A stretch of DNA of 9,126 nucleotides. It comes from Acidobacteriota bacterium (GTDB lineage: Bacteria > Acidobacteriota > Thermoanaerobaculia > Thermoanaerobaculales > Sulfomarinibacteraceae). The translations under genes and the position numbers were made by a program. Position 1 is the stretch's first letter, and each line of letters opens with the position of its first letter. This document shows, piece after piece, positions 1 through 6,865 of the stretch. Location of the stretch: the NCBI GenBank assembly GCA_030637805.1, contig DAOWFV010000253.1:1-9126 (forward strand), written 5' to 3'. The notes beneath the pieces are model-generated. The model was not told the origin of the DNA. It saw only the letters and a program-made list of their open reading frames with translations, and ran no database searches.

Positions 1-817
1 GAACGTCGAGGATCTTGGCCATGGACTGAAACATCCGCAGGTTGGCCTGGTGGGGGATGAACCAGTCCACGTCCTTCACAGCCGTCCCGTTATAGTCCGC
101 CGCCTCCCTGGCGACATCCACGAAGTGTCGAACCGCAACCCTGAAAGTGGCACTGGCTTCGATGAGCTGGAGGGTGTGAAGTCCCTTGTCCACGCTCTCG
201 TGGGAGATCGGCGTGGTCTTTGATCCGCCTCCTGGCATGAGAAGATCCTGGCCGTTGGCGCCATCCGTGTGGATGTGCGAGGAGAGGATCACGTGGCCCT
301 CGTCCCCCCGTGCCAGCACCGCTGCTCCCGCACCATCCCCCCACAGGATGCAGGTGTTCCTGTCCGTCCAGTCAAGGGTCCGACTCATGACCTCGGCGGC
401 CACTACCAGGACGCGCTGACAGGCTCCGGCGACGAGGTACTGGGTGGCGATATTGATGGCGAAGATGAACCCGCAACAGGCGGCCGTCACATCGAATGTG
501 ACCGCCTGGGGCGCCTCCAGTTTGGCCTGGAGCCAGTTGGCGGCAGCCGGACAACAGGTGTCCGGCGTAATGGTGGCGAGGATGATGAGGTCAAGATCTC
601 CCGGGGCAAGATCTGCCATCTCGAGGGCCTTTCGGGAGGCCTCGAGAGCGAGGTCCGAAGTGGTGACATCGGGATCGGCGATGCGTCTCTCTCTGACTCC
701 CGTTCGCTTGGTGATCCACTCGTCCGATGTGTCCAGCCCCATCTCCTGCAAATCGAAATTGTTCAGAACCTTGGGGGGCACGTACGAGCCGGTCCCCAGT
801 ATCCGCACGCGTTCCAT
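1..817 (-). CDS. fabH: 3-oxoacyl-[acyl-carrier-protein] synthase III (FabH/KAS III), 3' end cut off by the window edge
   Basis: KAS III condenses an acyl-CoA starter with malonyl-ACP, the first condensation of type II fatty acid synthesis; some relatives serve polyketide or olefin routes. Reading leftwards from the ATG at 817, the frame stays open for 272 codons to the edge. It opens MERVRILGTGSYVPP, followed by the family block TSDEWITKRTGVRERRI (about residues 30-46). The nucleophile lies in DVTAACCGF (Cys114). WGDGAGAAVL follows, and PHQAN (His256) supplies the catalytic His. The third catalytic residue, the Asn some 30 residues later, lies beyond the edge; about 50-60 residues are missing compared with a usual 320-330. 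An AGGAGG stands 11 nt before the ATG, with a second GGAG closer in. The AACCGF motif has a second Cys right after the nucleophile, where Ala or Ser is usual. The gene is divergent from the acyl-CoA dehydrogenase across 255 bp. The family is firm; the exact substrate is not readable. Confidence 0.9.
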   Translation of the reverse strand, partial: MERVRILGTGSYVPPKVLNNFDLQEMGLDTSDEWITKRTGVRERRIADPDVTTSDLALEASRKALEMADLAPGDLDLIILATITPDTCCPAAANWLQAKLEAPQAVTFDVTAACCGFIFAINIATQYLVAGACQRVLVVAAEVMSRTLDWTDRNTCILWGDGAGAAVLARGDEGHVILSSHIHTDGANGQDLLMPGGGSKTTPISHESVDKGLHTLQLIEASATFRVAVRHFVDVAREAADYNGTAVKDVDWFIPHQANLRMFQSMAKILDV

Positions 818-1072
818 CTCCTGCTTTCCCTCCTCTGCAATTCCGCGAAGCTCAGGATAACGATAACACTGTCCAATGACCCCTCCGGGGGTTCGGCAGG
901 GGCTGGAATCGGAGGTGGCGGGGAGATGCTGAACGAAGCACGATGCGTCCGTGGGCGAGGCGCCAGAAACCCGTCCAAGCCGGATAAACCCCCTCTCGTA
1001 CAGTGCTTCGAGCCTGGTATAGAATCAGGTTCGACCCGGCTCGAGAGTCCGACCCGAGTCATGGAGGATTGA
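818..1072. promoter_or_regulatory. Divergent intergenic region between fabH and the acyl-CoA dehydrogenase gene
   Basis: This 255-bp stretch must hold the promoters of both divergent genes. Visible on the plus strand is a TAGAAT (1020-1025), one mismatch from a -10 box and about 48 bp before the ATG, but no convincing -35 box precedes it. A short hairpin, ACCCC-TCCG-GGGGT, lies at 879-892. The repeated GATAAC at 856-867 (GATAAC GATAAC) is near the fabH side. No operator of a known regulator was recognised, and no credible gene is seen. Confidence 0.3.
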
Positions 1073-2254
1073 ATGCTGGATTCCTGGGAAGACAGGTTCT
1101 TCGGGAACACCGGGGAACTGGGGATGTTGAGAGAAATCGTCCGCAGGGCGGCCGAGGAGAGGATTGCCCCGCTCGCCGCCACCATCGACGAACAGGGAGT
1201 GTTCGACCGGGACGTCGAGGCTCTGTGTTGGGATCTGGGGCTGATGACCATGGCGCTCCCCCCCGAGTGGGACGGACTGGAGCAGAACCAGGGCACCGCT
1301 CTGTGCATCGCGGTCGAGGAGTTGGCGAAGCACTGCGCATCATCCGCCCTGCTGCCCATCATCCAGGCGGTTGCGTGTTTCCCGATCGTGCACGGAGCCT
1401 CAATGGGGCTGCGGGGGAGAATGTTGAGTCGGATCAGAGACGAGAGGGCCTTGGTGGCATACCTGGTCACCGAGCCGTCGGGAGGGTCCGATGTGGCCGC
1501 TATTCAGACGAAGGCGGCCCGAGACGGGGACGAGTACGTGATCTCCGGCACCAAATGCTTCGCGACCAACGGAGGCGTGGCATCGATCTTCTCGGTGCTG
1601 GCCAGGACCTCGGACGAAGGCGGGCACAACGGGTTGTCGTTCTTCGTGGTCGAGGGCGACCGCCCAGGGATCTCGGTTGGGAAAAGCGAGAACAAGCTGG
1701 GGCAGCGCGGCTCGAACACCACCGATGTGGCCCTGGATCAGGTGAGGGTACCGGCCGAAAACCTACTCGGCGAAGAAGGGAAAGGGTTCAAGCTCGCGAT
1801 GCGCGATTTCGATATGTCCCGTCCAGCCATCGGGGCGCAAGCTCTCGGTATCGCTGAAGGGGCATTCCACGCCATGGTCAGTTATGCCATGGAACGGCGA
1901 TCGTTTGGCGTTGCCATTGCCGAGCATCAGATGATCAAGGCCATCATCGCCGACGCGGCAACAGCTATCGAGGCCTCCCGCGGACTCATCTACCGGGCTG
2001 CGAAGCTGTATGACCAGGGCATGAGCAGCCCGAAACTGGCGTCGATGGCGAAGTGCTTCGCAAGTGACTCGGCCATGAAGATCACCACGGATGCCGTGCA
2101 GGTCCTCGGCGGTTACGGATACACCAAGGACTACCCGGTGGAGCGCATGTTCCGCGATGCAAAGCTCACCCAGATCTTTGAAGGAACGAATCAGATACTA
2201 CGGCTGGTCATCGCAAGGGAGGTCCTCAAAGAGGCCACACTGGTCGGCGAGTAG
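1073..2254 (+). CDS. Acyl-CoA dehydrogenase (FAD-dependent, short/medium-chain type)
   Basis: Acyl-CoA dehydrogenases put an alpha-beta double bond into acyl-CoA thioesters, using FAD and passing electrons to electron-transfer flavoprotein; this is the first step of beta-oxidation or of branched-chain amino acid breakdown. The 393 residues match the usual 380-400. The layout is an N-terminal helical domain, a beta-barrel and a C-terminal helical domain. LVTEPSGGSD (131-140) is the first family signature, close to the flavin. The C-terminal signature is seen in GGYGYTKDYPVERMFRDAK and IFEGTNQI, where Glu370 is in the position of the catalytic base of butyryl-CoA dehydrogenase. GGAGG at 1063-1067 lies 5 nt before the ATG and settles the start. 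The gene stands alone on its strand. Its stop is 30 bp from the end of the convergent GNAT gene, with no obvious terminator between. Chain-length preference cannot be read from the sequence. Confidence 0.95.
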   Translation: MLDSWEDRFFGNTGELGMLREIVRRAAEERIAPLAATIDEQGVFDRDVEALCWDLGLMTMALPPEWDGLEQNQGTALCIAVEELAKHCASSALLPIIQAVACFPIVHGASMGLRGRMLSRIRDERALVAYLVTEPSGGSDVAAIQTKAARDGDEYVISGTKCFATNGGVASIFSVLARTSDEGGHNGLSFFVVEGDRPGISVGKSENKLGQRGSNTTDVALDQVRVPAENLLGEEGKGFKLAMRDFDMSRPAIGAQALGIAEGAFHAMVSYAMERRSFGVAIAEHQMIKAIIADAATAIEASRGLIYRAAKLYDQGMSSPKLASMAKCFASDSAMKITTDAVQVLGGYGYTKDYPVERMFRDAKLTQIFEGTNQILRLVIAREVLKEATLVGE

Positions 2255-2260
2255 CCTAAC

Positions 2261-2284
2261 CCGGTTTCGTAGCGAGGGTGGCGA
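2261..2284 (+). repeat. Degenerate relative of the left arm of the 6573-6756 palindrome
   Basis: These 24 bases match 6590-6613 at 19 positions by eye, sharing GGTT, CGT, CGAGGG and GGCGA in the same order and spacing. As in the later element, the sequence begins just after a stop codon (TAG at 2252-2254), and a TAGCC stands just before it, as in the palindrome. No partner arm is seen, because the GNAT gene begins at once. It could be a decayed remnant of the same repeat family or chance in a GC-rich gap. Confidence 0.35.
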
Positions 2285-3325
2285 CTATCCCCCGATCCCC
2301 CGCTCGTACATGGTGTACTCGCGGGTCACGTGACCGAGACCGTGATCCCAGAACTGCGGCGGCGTGTTCGGACCCATCAGGCAGTGATGGACCTGCTTCA
2401 GGCCGGCGGCGATCGCACGCCGATAATGCTCCGCCACGATCGCCTGGCCGAGACCGAAACCACCCACATACGGCAGCACGGCCACCGTCCTGATGTTCAA
2501 GGTGTCCTCGGGAGCAACTATGGCCAGGCCGAGTCCCACCACCGACCCTTCTGAGTCACAGGCGAGAATAATGCCGTCTGAGCCGACCCTCTGGAGCCAC
2601 CGGTTGTAGATATCGAAGAACTCCTCGTAGGTGGACTCGCTCACGCTCCAGGTGGTGGCAAACGAATGCCGGCAGAGCTCGTAGACGTACCCGAGGTCTT
2701 CTTCCCAGTTGGCCTCGCTGATGTTACGAAACGTGTAGCCGCGCTTCGCGTTCAACGCCGACGCCATCGATAGCAGTTTGAGCTGGGCCTCCAGGTCGGT
2801 GATCAGCTTGGTGGAGTAGGTTCGAACCGGGGCGAAGCCGCAGGCGGTGAACAGGCCCGGGTAGTACTCCGGTTGCCGCGGTTCGCCCGGGAACGGCGTC
2901 TTGTCGAAACCGCGGGTCATGAAACGCCAGCGGTGCCATATGTCGCCGGCCATGGGGCCTCGGATCGCCTCCAAATCGCGCTCGCGCAGCCATTCTGATG
3001 CTTGGCCGACCAGGGCGCGGGCGGGAATCGGGTCATTCTCGCAGGCGAATAATCCGATCAACCCGTAGCGAAGCCGCTCCAGGGGAAGGATCCGGTTGTG
3101 ATACGCAGTGAGCCGACCGACCGCGGTATCCCCTCGTAACGCCACGAAGCTGCGGGCGTCCGCGTTCCGGAAGAAGGTGTTGTCAGGGTTCAACAACGCT
3201 CGTGTGCCGACCTGTTCCGCGCCCGCCTGGTTGTCGTTCAGGCCTTCAACGCGTTGCGGCAACTCGAAGAACGCCTCGATGGGACTCTCACCCGGCGAAA
3301 ACGACTCGACGCGGATCTCACTCAT
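2285..3325 (-). CDS. GNAT-fold acyltransferase, probable two-domain form
   Basis: GNAT proteins transfer an acyl group, usually from acetyl-CoA, to an amine; the acceptor here is unknown. The chosen start (346 residues) is MSEIRVESF, because GGAGG lies 6 nt before this ATG; an in-frame ATG 12 codons upstream has no such site. The C-terminal part is a recognisable GNAT core: strand VVGLGLAI, then a strand followed by the CoA pyrophosphate loop GGFGLGQA (288-295) and the helix IVAEHYRRAIAAG, then a late Asn (N320). The N-terminal half contains GPM (123-125), GFD (139-141) and EPRQPEYYPGLF, a pattern I associate with long GNAT-related proteins that carry a second, degenerate acyltransferase domain. 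It follows the dipeptidase after 91 bp on the same strand and may be co-transcribed or have its own promoter. Family assignment is likely; function is unknown. Confidence 0.75.
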   Translation of the reverse strand: MSEIRVESFSPGESPIEAFFELPQRVEGLNDNQAGAEQVGTRALLNPDNTFFRNADARSFVALRGDTAVGRLTAYHNRILPLERLRYGLIGLFACENDPIPARALVGQASEWLRERDLEAIRGPMAGDIWHRWRFMTRGFDKTPFPGEPRQPEYYPGLFTACGFAPVRTYSTKLITDLEAQLKLLSMASALNAKRGYTFRNISEANWEEDLGYVYELCRHSFATTWSVSESTYEEFFDIYNRWLQRVGSDGIILACDSEGSVVGLGLAIVAPEDTLNIRTVAVLPYVGGFGLGQAIVAEHYRRAIAAGLKQVHHCLMGPNTPPQFWDHGLGHVTREYTMYERGIGG

Positions 3326-3416
3326 CACACCCTCCATCCTTCCGCGGGGTACTGCATCCATTTCCTGCAGAGCATCGCGTCATTTTAACCCGGAAACCGC
3401 GGCAACGCTCTCCAGG
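3326..3416 (-). promoter_or_regulatory. Gap between dipeptidase and GNAT genes with a possible -10 box
   Basis: On the minus strand this 91-bp gap contains TTAAAAT, the only AT-rich run in it, followed some 50 bases later by the GNAT ribosome binding site. No good -35 hexamer lies 16-18 bp upstream of it, so a separate promoter for the GNAT gene is only possible. No terminator hairpin with a T-run follows the dipeptidase stop, so read-through from holC is equally plausible. Confidence 0.25.
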
Positions 3417-4718
3417 CTATTCGTGCTCCTCCATCTCGTCGAGATCCTCGATCAGGACCTCGCTTGGTTGCTCGTTGCGCTGCAGCTCGGCGGCCACCCG
3501 CTCCGCCACGCGCATCACGCGCAGCACATTGAGGCCAGCCAGCTTGGCGATATCCTCGCGGCTCCAACCTCGCTCGAGCAGCGCCGCGAGGAGGGCCGGA
3601 TAGCCGGAGACATCCTCGAGGCCTTCGGGAACGCTCCGGATGCCGTCGAAATCGGACCCGAGACCGACGTGATCGATGCCGGCCACCTCGACGACATGGT
3701 CGAGGTGATCGGCGACGTCATCCAGCGTGACCGCGGGGGTCGGGTGCGCAGAGTACCAGGAGTCCATTTCTTCCTCCACCGCCTTCGGGGCGCCGGGAAA
3801 GAGGGTCTCGAGCCGGGCCTCTTCGGCTTTGGCGGCTGCGTAACGCTGGGTCACCGCCCGCGACAGGAAGAAGGAGCTGAAGTTGACCATCACCACACCA
3901 CCGTTGGCGGGCAACCGCTCGAGCACGTCATCGGGCACGTTTCGCGGGTACGGGTTGAGGGCGAATGCGTTGGAGTGGGAGAAGATCACCGGAGCGCGGC
4001 CTAGGTCGAGCGCGTCATGCATTACCTTGGCCGAGACATGCGAGAGATCCACGAGCATGCCGAGACGATTCATCTCCTTCACCACGAGCTCACCGAAATC
4101 CGAAAGCCCCCCCAGCACGGGGTCGTCGGTTGCCGCATCGGCCCACGGAACATTTTCCCAATGGGTCAGGGTCATGTACCGCGCGCCCACGGCATAGAGC
4201 GAGCGCAAAACCGCCAGCGAGGCGTCGATGGAGTGGCCCCCCTCAACGCCGATCATCGAGGCGATCTTCCCTTCACTGTGGATGCGCACGATGTCGTCTG
4301 CGGTCAGGGCAATCTCGAGGTCCTCGGGATAGCGCGCCGCCAGGCGATGGACCAGATCGATCTGTTCGAGAACCGTAACCACCGCCTCGGCGCCATCGAG
4401 GCTGGTGGGCACCCACACCGACCAGAACTGGCCACCCAACCCGCCCACACGTAAGCGCCGGATGTCGGTGTGCATGGGTTTCTCGAGCCCGGCGGTATCG
4501 TGAAAATCGAATGCCGCGAGATGGTTGGAAAACTGATCCCGAATCGCCCACGGCGCATCGTTGTGGCCATCGATCAGGGGTACCTGACCCAGAACCTCAC
4601 GGACGATCGCCTGCCGCTCCGCAGCCGTTGAGGGTTCCCCCTCGCCCGCCGCCGCGAGCCCCGCGGAAGCCGCCAGCCCAATCACCATCCAGCACCTCGT
4701 CAGCATCCATCGTCCCAT
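3417..4718 (-). CDS. Membrane dipeptidase, peptidase family M19 (renal dipeptidase type), secreted
   Basis: M19 enzymes are binuclear zinc dipeptidases that cut dipeptides, in some cases those with a D-residue at the C-terminal side. The start chosen is MGRWMLTRCW (433 residues): GGAG lies 5 nt upstream and a signal peptide follows directly (hydrophobic run to about residue 24, AAAG cleavage region, no lipobox Cys). All metal ligands of the family can be placed: DGHND (His52, Asp54), GVEGGH (bridging Glu159), VDLSHVS (His227), FSHSNA (His248) and GSDFDG (Asp356/358). RNVPDD (259-264) matches the substrate-binding Arg region of human renal dipeptidase. The first base of its ATG is the last base of the holC stop (TGATG), which suggests translational coupling. 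The signal peptide places it in the periplasm or envelope. A longer in-frame start 17 codons upstream, inside holC, lacks a signal peptide at its N-terminus and is rejected. Confidence 0.93.
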   Translation of the reverse strand: MGRWMLTRCWMVIGLAASAGLAAAGEGEPSTAAERQAIVREVLGQVPLIDGHNDAPWAIRDQFSNHLAAFDFHDTAGLEKPMHTDIRRLRVGGLGGQFWSVWVPTSLDGAEAVVTVLEQIDLVHRLAARYPEDLEIALTADDIVRIHSEGKIASMIGVEGGHSIDASLAVLRSLYAVGARYMTLTHWENVPWADAATDDPVLGGLSDFGELVVKEMNRLGMLVDLSHVSAKVMHDALDLGRAPVIFSHSNAFALNPYPRNVPDDVLERLPANGGVVMVNFSSFFLSRAVTQRYAAAKAEEARLETLFPGAPKAVEEEMDSWYSAHPTPAVTLDDVADHLDHVVEVAGIDHVGLGSDFDGIRSVPEGLEDVSGYPALLAALLERGWSREDIAKLAGLNVLRVMRVAERVAAELQRNEQPSEVLIEDLDEMEEHE

Positions 4719-5137
4719 CAGGTCTCCTCTCCTTGCGCGCTCGTCCGGTCTTCCCGCCAGCGCGCCCAAAATGCATTCCGTTCCTCACCCCCCGGTCCCG
4801 GGGGTATCAGGTCGTGGACCTCATCGAAGGTGGCGGCCCACGCTCCCGGCGGCGGCTCATCCCCGACCACCAGAGCCGTCGCCCCGTTCGGATTCTCCGG
4901 CTCGCCCACCAGGACCACCGGATCCTCTACCTCGCCGAGCTCGGAGCTCCACACCAGGTGGGGAACGAAAGCCAGCTTGCGAAAGGTCCACAGATACTCG
5001 TCGAGAATCTGCCGCCGGCCCTCGTCGGCCACCCACACCACCACCCGGGAGCGCGCACGATGCAGTCGCTCCAAGAGCCCGGCCAGCTCACCGGCGCGCT
5101 TTTCGGATGACAGGGGGTGCAGCTCGAGTCGGGTCAC
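4718..5137 (-). CDS. holC: DNA polymerase III, chi subunit (HolC-like)
   Basis: Chi belongs to the clamp-loader assembly of DNA polymerase III. In E. coli it links the loader, through psi, to single-strand binding protein. The 139-residue product matches E. coli HolC (147) in the diagnostic places: RVVVWVADEGRR against its RVLIACEDEKQA, then LDEYLW, FVPH, a central strand (ALVVGD) and FDEVHDLIP near the C-terminus. The start is a GTG at 5137-5135; an in-frame TAG five codons upstream rules out a longer protein. Its Shine-Dalgarno is poor, with GAGG only 2 nt away. The last base of its TGA is the first base of the dipeptidase ATG. In E. coli holC also follows an aminopeptidase gene (pepA), but that is a different family and the parallel may be accidental. 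No holD is in the window. Confidence 0.85.
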   Translation of the reverse strand: MTRLELHPLSSEKRAGELAGLLERLHRARSRVVVWVADEGRRQILDEYLWTFRKLAFVPHLVWSSELGEVEDPVVLVGEPENPNGATALVVGDEPPPGAWAATFDEVHDLIPPGPGGEERNAFWARWREDRTSAQGEET

Positions 5138-5239
5138 GACCTCGGGATTCTACCGCACCTCCTCCGCCGCCACCGTCTTGCCATCTCACCTCCACCCCGT
5201 CGCCACCTGTCGATGCTATGTTTCCTCTGAGGTAAGAAG
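5138..5239. promoter_or_regulatory. Divergent holC/murA intergenic region
   Basis: This is 102 bp with both genes reading outwards. On the plus strand TGCTATGTT (5214-5222) looks like an extended -10 box, about 17 bp before the murA ATG, but has no clear -35. GAGG at 5229-5232 is a good murA ribosome binding site with 7 nt spacing. On the minus strand a TAGAAT (5148-5153) lies just before the holC GTG and would make the holC transcript nearly leaderless; it also contains the in-frame stop that fixes the holC start. Both promoter calls are tentative. Confidence 0.35.
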
Positions 5240-6556
5240 ATGACGACAAGTCTTCCAGCAGACGAGCACTTCGCCTACGTGATCCGCGGCGGGCGTCCGA
5301 TTCACGGAACCCTGGTCCCCGGCGGCAACAAGAACGCGGCGCTGCCGATGCTCGCCGCCACCCTGCTCGCCGACGGGCCGGTCGAGCTGGCCAACGTGCC
5401 GCAGATCCGCGATGTCACGGTGATGCTCGAGCTGTTGTCGAGCCTGGGCGCGGAGGTTGATGAGACCGCGCCCTCGACCTGGCGAGTCGATGGGGCCACG
5501 GTGGAGACCAACGAGGTGCCCGCTTCCCTCGCCTGTGAGATCCGCGCTTCGTTCCTCCTCGCCGGACCCCTCCTGGCTCGCCAGGGGCGAGCAGTGCTGC
5601 CCCGCCCCGGAGGCGACCGCATCGGCCGGCGTCCGCTCGACACCCACATCCACGCCCTCCACGCCCTCGGCGCCGAGGTCGAGGTGGAGCCGGATCGCTA
5701 TCTCATGAGAGCACCCGACGGGCTTCGCGGCACCGACATCTTTCTTCACGAGATGAGCGTGATGGCCACCGAGAACACCGTGATGGCGGCCTCGCTGGCC
5801 ACCGGCGCCACAACCATCCGCAACGCTGCCTCTGAGCCTCACGTGCAGGAGCTCTGCCATCTGATCAACGCCATGGGAGGCTCCATCAGCGGCATCGGAA
5901 CCAACACCCTCGAGGTCGAAGGGCGGCCGGCCCTCGGCGGCGCCGAGGTGCGAATCGGCCCCGACCCCGTCGAGGTCGGGAGCTTTATCGGCCTCGCCGC
6001 GGTGACCGGCGGCGAGCTCAGGATCGTCGGCGCCGAGCCCTCGAGCCACCACCGCATGACCGCCCTCAGCTTCGCGCGGCTCGGGATCACGTGGCGGCTG
6101 GAAGGAAATGACATCCTGGTCCCGGGCAAACAGGAACTGGTGGTACAGGATGATCTCCACGGAGCGATCCCGAAGATCGACGACGGGCCGTGGCCGGCCT
6201 TCCCTCCCGACCTGACCTCGATCGCCGTGGTCCTGGCAACCCAGGCGCGCGGGACCATCCTCATCCACGAAAAGATGTTCGAAAGCCGTCTGTTCTGGGT
6301 CGACCGGTTGATCAGTATGGGCGCCCGGATCGTCCTCTGCGACCCCCACCGGGCCGTGGTGGTAGGTCCGTCACAGCTCCATGGCCAGAACCTCGCCAGC
6401 CCCGACATCCGCGCCGGCATGGCCCTTGTCATCGCCGCTCTCTGTGCCAAGGGCGAGAGCGTGATCCACAACATTCGCCAGGTCGAGAGGGGCTACGAAT
6501 CCCTTCACCACAGGCTGTGCCAGCTCGGCGCGGACGTGGAGCGGATCGAAGAATGA
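5240..6556 (+). CDS. murA: UDP-N-acetylglucosamine 1-carboxyvinyltransferase (MurA), Asp-type active site
   Basis: MurA transfers enolpyruvate from PEP to UDP-GlcNAc, the committed step of peptidoglycan synthesis in the cytoplasm. The 438 residues compare with about 420 for the family. PGGNKNAALP (27-36) holds the Lys31-Asn32 pair (Lys22-Asn23 in E. coli). The active-site loop reads PGGDRIGRRPLD: Asp126 stands where E. coli has Cys115, with Arg131 as the Arg120 equivalent. FPPDLTS gives Asp324 (Asp305 in E. coli) and SPDIRAG gives Arg391 (Arg397). ATENTVMAA and INAMGGSISGIGT are family blocks. The stretch before Asp324, DDGPWPAFP, and PDPVEVGSF in place of the usual PDRIEAGTF, mark a divergent branch. 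GAGG 7 nt before the ATG supports the start. It is divergent from holC and followed 16 bp later by a large palindrome. The function call is firm; lower fosfomycin sensitivity is expected from the Asp but is inferred. Confidence 0.96.
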   Translation: MTTSLPADEHFAYVIRGGRPIHGTLVPGGNKNAALPMLAATLLADGPVELANVPQIRDVTVMLELLSSLGAEVDETAPSTWRVDGATVETNEVPASLACEIRASFLLAGPLLARQGRAVLPRPGGDRIGRRPLDTHIHALHALGAEVEVEPDRYLMRAPDGLRGTDIFLHEMSVMATENTVMAASLATGATTIRNAASEPHVQELCHLINAMGGSISGIGTNTLEVEGRPALGGAEVRIGPDPVEVGSFIGLAAVTGGELRIVGAEPSSHHRMTALSFARLGITWRLEGNDILVPGKQELVVQDDLHGAIPKIDDGPWPAFPPDLTSIAVVLATQARGTILIHEKMFESRLFWVDRLISMGARIVLCDPHRAVVVGPSQLHGQNLASPDIRAGMALVIAALCAKGESVIHNIRQVERGYESLHHRLCQLGADVERIEE

Positions 6557-6566
6557 CAGATCAGCC

Positions 6567-6580
6567 GGGCTAGCTAGCCC
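6567..6580. repeat. Perfect 14-bp palindrome at the left end of the large inverted repeat
   Basis: GGGCTAGCTAGCCC reads the same on both strands. It contains CTAG twice in a row (6570-6573 and 6574-6577). The right end of the large repeat has only a single GGGCTAG (6749-6755). The doubled CTAG is what would be seen if the element had joined, or duplicated, a CTAG target, but no matching duplication stands on the right side. Confidence 0.55.
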
Positions 6581-6756
6581 ATATCTCACCAGGTTCCGTC
6601 ACGAGGGCGGCGAGGTGCCGTGCCCAGTGGTGTTTTCGACCCGAGGGGCGCGGAGGCGTACTCGCCAGTACCTCGAGCACCCCGAGGCGAGAAAACGCCG
6701 CTGGGGGCGGTGCATCGTCGGCCGCAGCCGGGAGCTGGTGAGATATGCGGGCTAGC
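6573..6756 (+). repeat. 184-nt imperfect inverted repeat (long hairpin or MITE-like element)
   Basis: The two halves are complementary about a centre at 6664/6665. From the outside in: GCTAGCCC (6573-6580) pairs with 6749-6756; after a 2-nt bulge, ATATCTCACCAG (6581-6592) pairs without error with 6735-6746; a loosely paired section follows; then CCCAGTGGTGTTTTC (6623-6637) pairs with 6691-6705 if two G.U pairs are allowed; the centre is GTAC-TCGCCA-GTAC (6658-6671). The wobble pairs seen are U.G on the plus strand and would be A.C mismatches on the minus strand. It begins 16 bp after the murA stop. No T-run follows, so it is not a standard intrinsic terminator. A mobile palindromic repeat or a structured 3' end of the murA transcript are both possible. 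Confidence 0.8.
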
Positions 6757-6770
6757 AGAATGCCTTTGTC

Positions 6771-6793
6771 AACCATCCTCTCGGCGCGGCGTC
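6771..6793 (+). promoter_or_regulatory. Possible ECF-sigma-type promoter of the Spy-like gene
   Basis: AAC (6771-6773) is followed after exactly 16 bp by CGTC (6790-6793), the core spacing and bases of several extracytoplasmic-function sigma promoters (AAC-N16-CGT). A TTGTCA (6766-6771) resembles a housekeeping -35, but no -10 stands 16-18 bp after it. The leader would be about 65 nt, opening with a small hairpin at 6809-6824. Control by an envelope-stress sigma factor would suit a CpxP/Spy-like product, but the motif is short and could be chance. Confidence 0.3.
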
Positions 6794-6865
6794 GAATCGC
6801 GTGTGCGTACCCCGGTGCTGGGGTCAGGAAGTCGAGACGCCCGAGAACAGGAGAGGAGAGAAGAG

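Larger units (their letters stand above)
6557..6865. other. Gene-free interval between murA and the Spy-like gene
   Basis: I see no credible gene in these 309 bp. The frame of the downstream gene is open back to about 6620, but the extension has no ribosome binding site and would bury the signal peptide. The first two thirds are occupied by the 184-nt palindrome; the last third carries the putative promoter and a short hairpin (ACCCC 6809-6813 with GGGGT 6820-6824) in the leader of the next gene. Confidence 0.7.

Noticed and set aside
269..1072. 267-codon plus-strand frame opposite fabH
   Set aside because: It is antisense to a gene with intact KAS III motifs, and its translation shows no domain; it is a by-product of high GC.
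5216..6349. 377-codon minus-strand frame opposite murA
   Set aside because: It mirrors murA codon structure, is full of Gly/Asp/Arg/His repeats without a fold, and murA is certain on the other strand.
6620..6865. Upstream extension of the Spy-like protein to 229 residues
   Set aside because: It would run through half of the palindrome, bury the signal peptide and ignore the good ribosome binding site before 6866.
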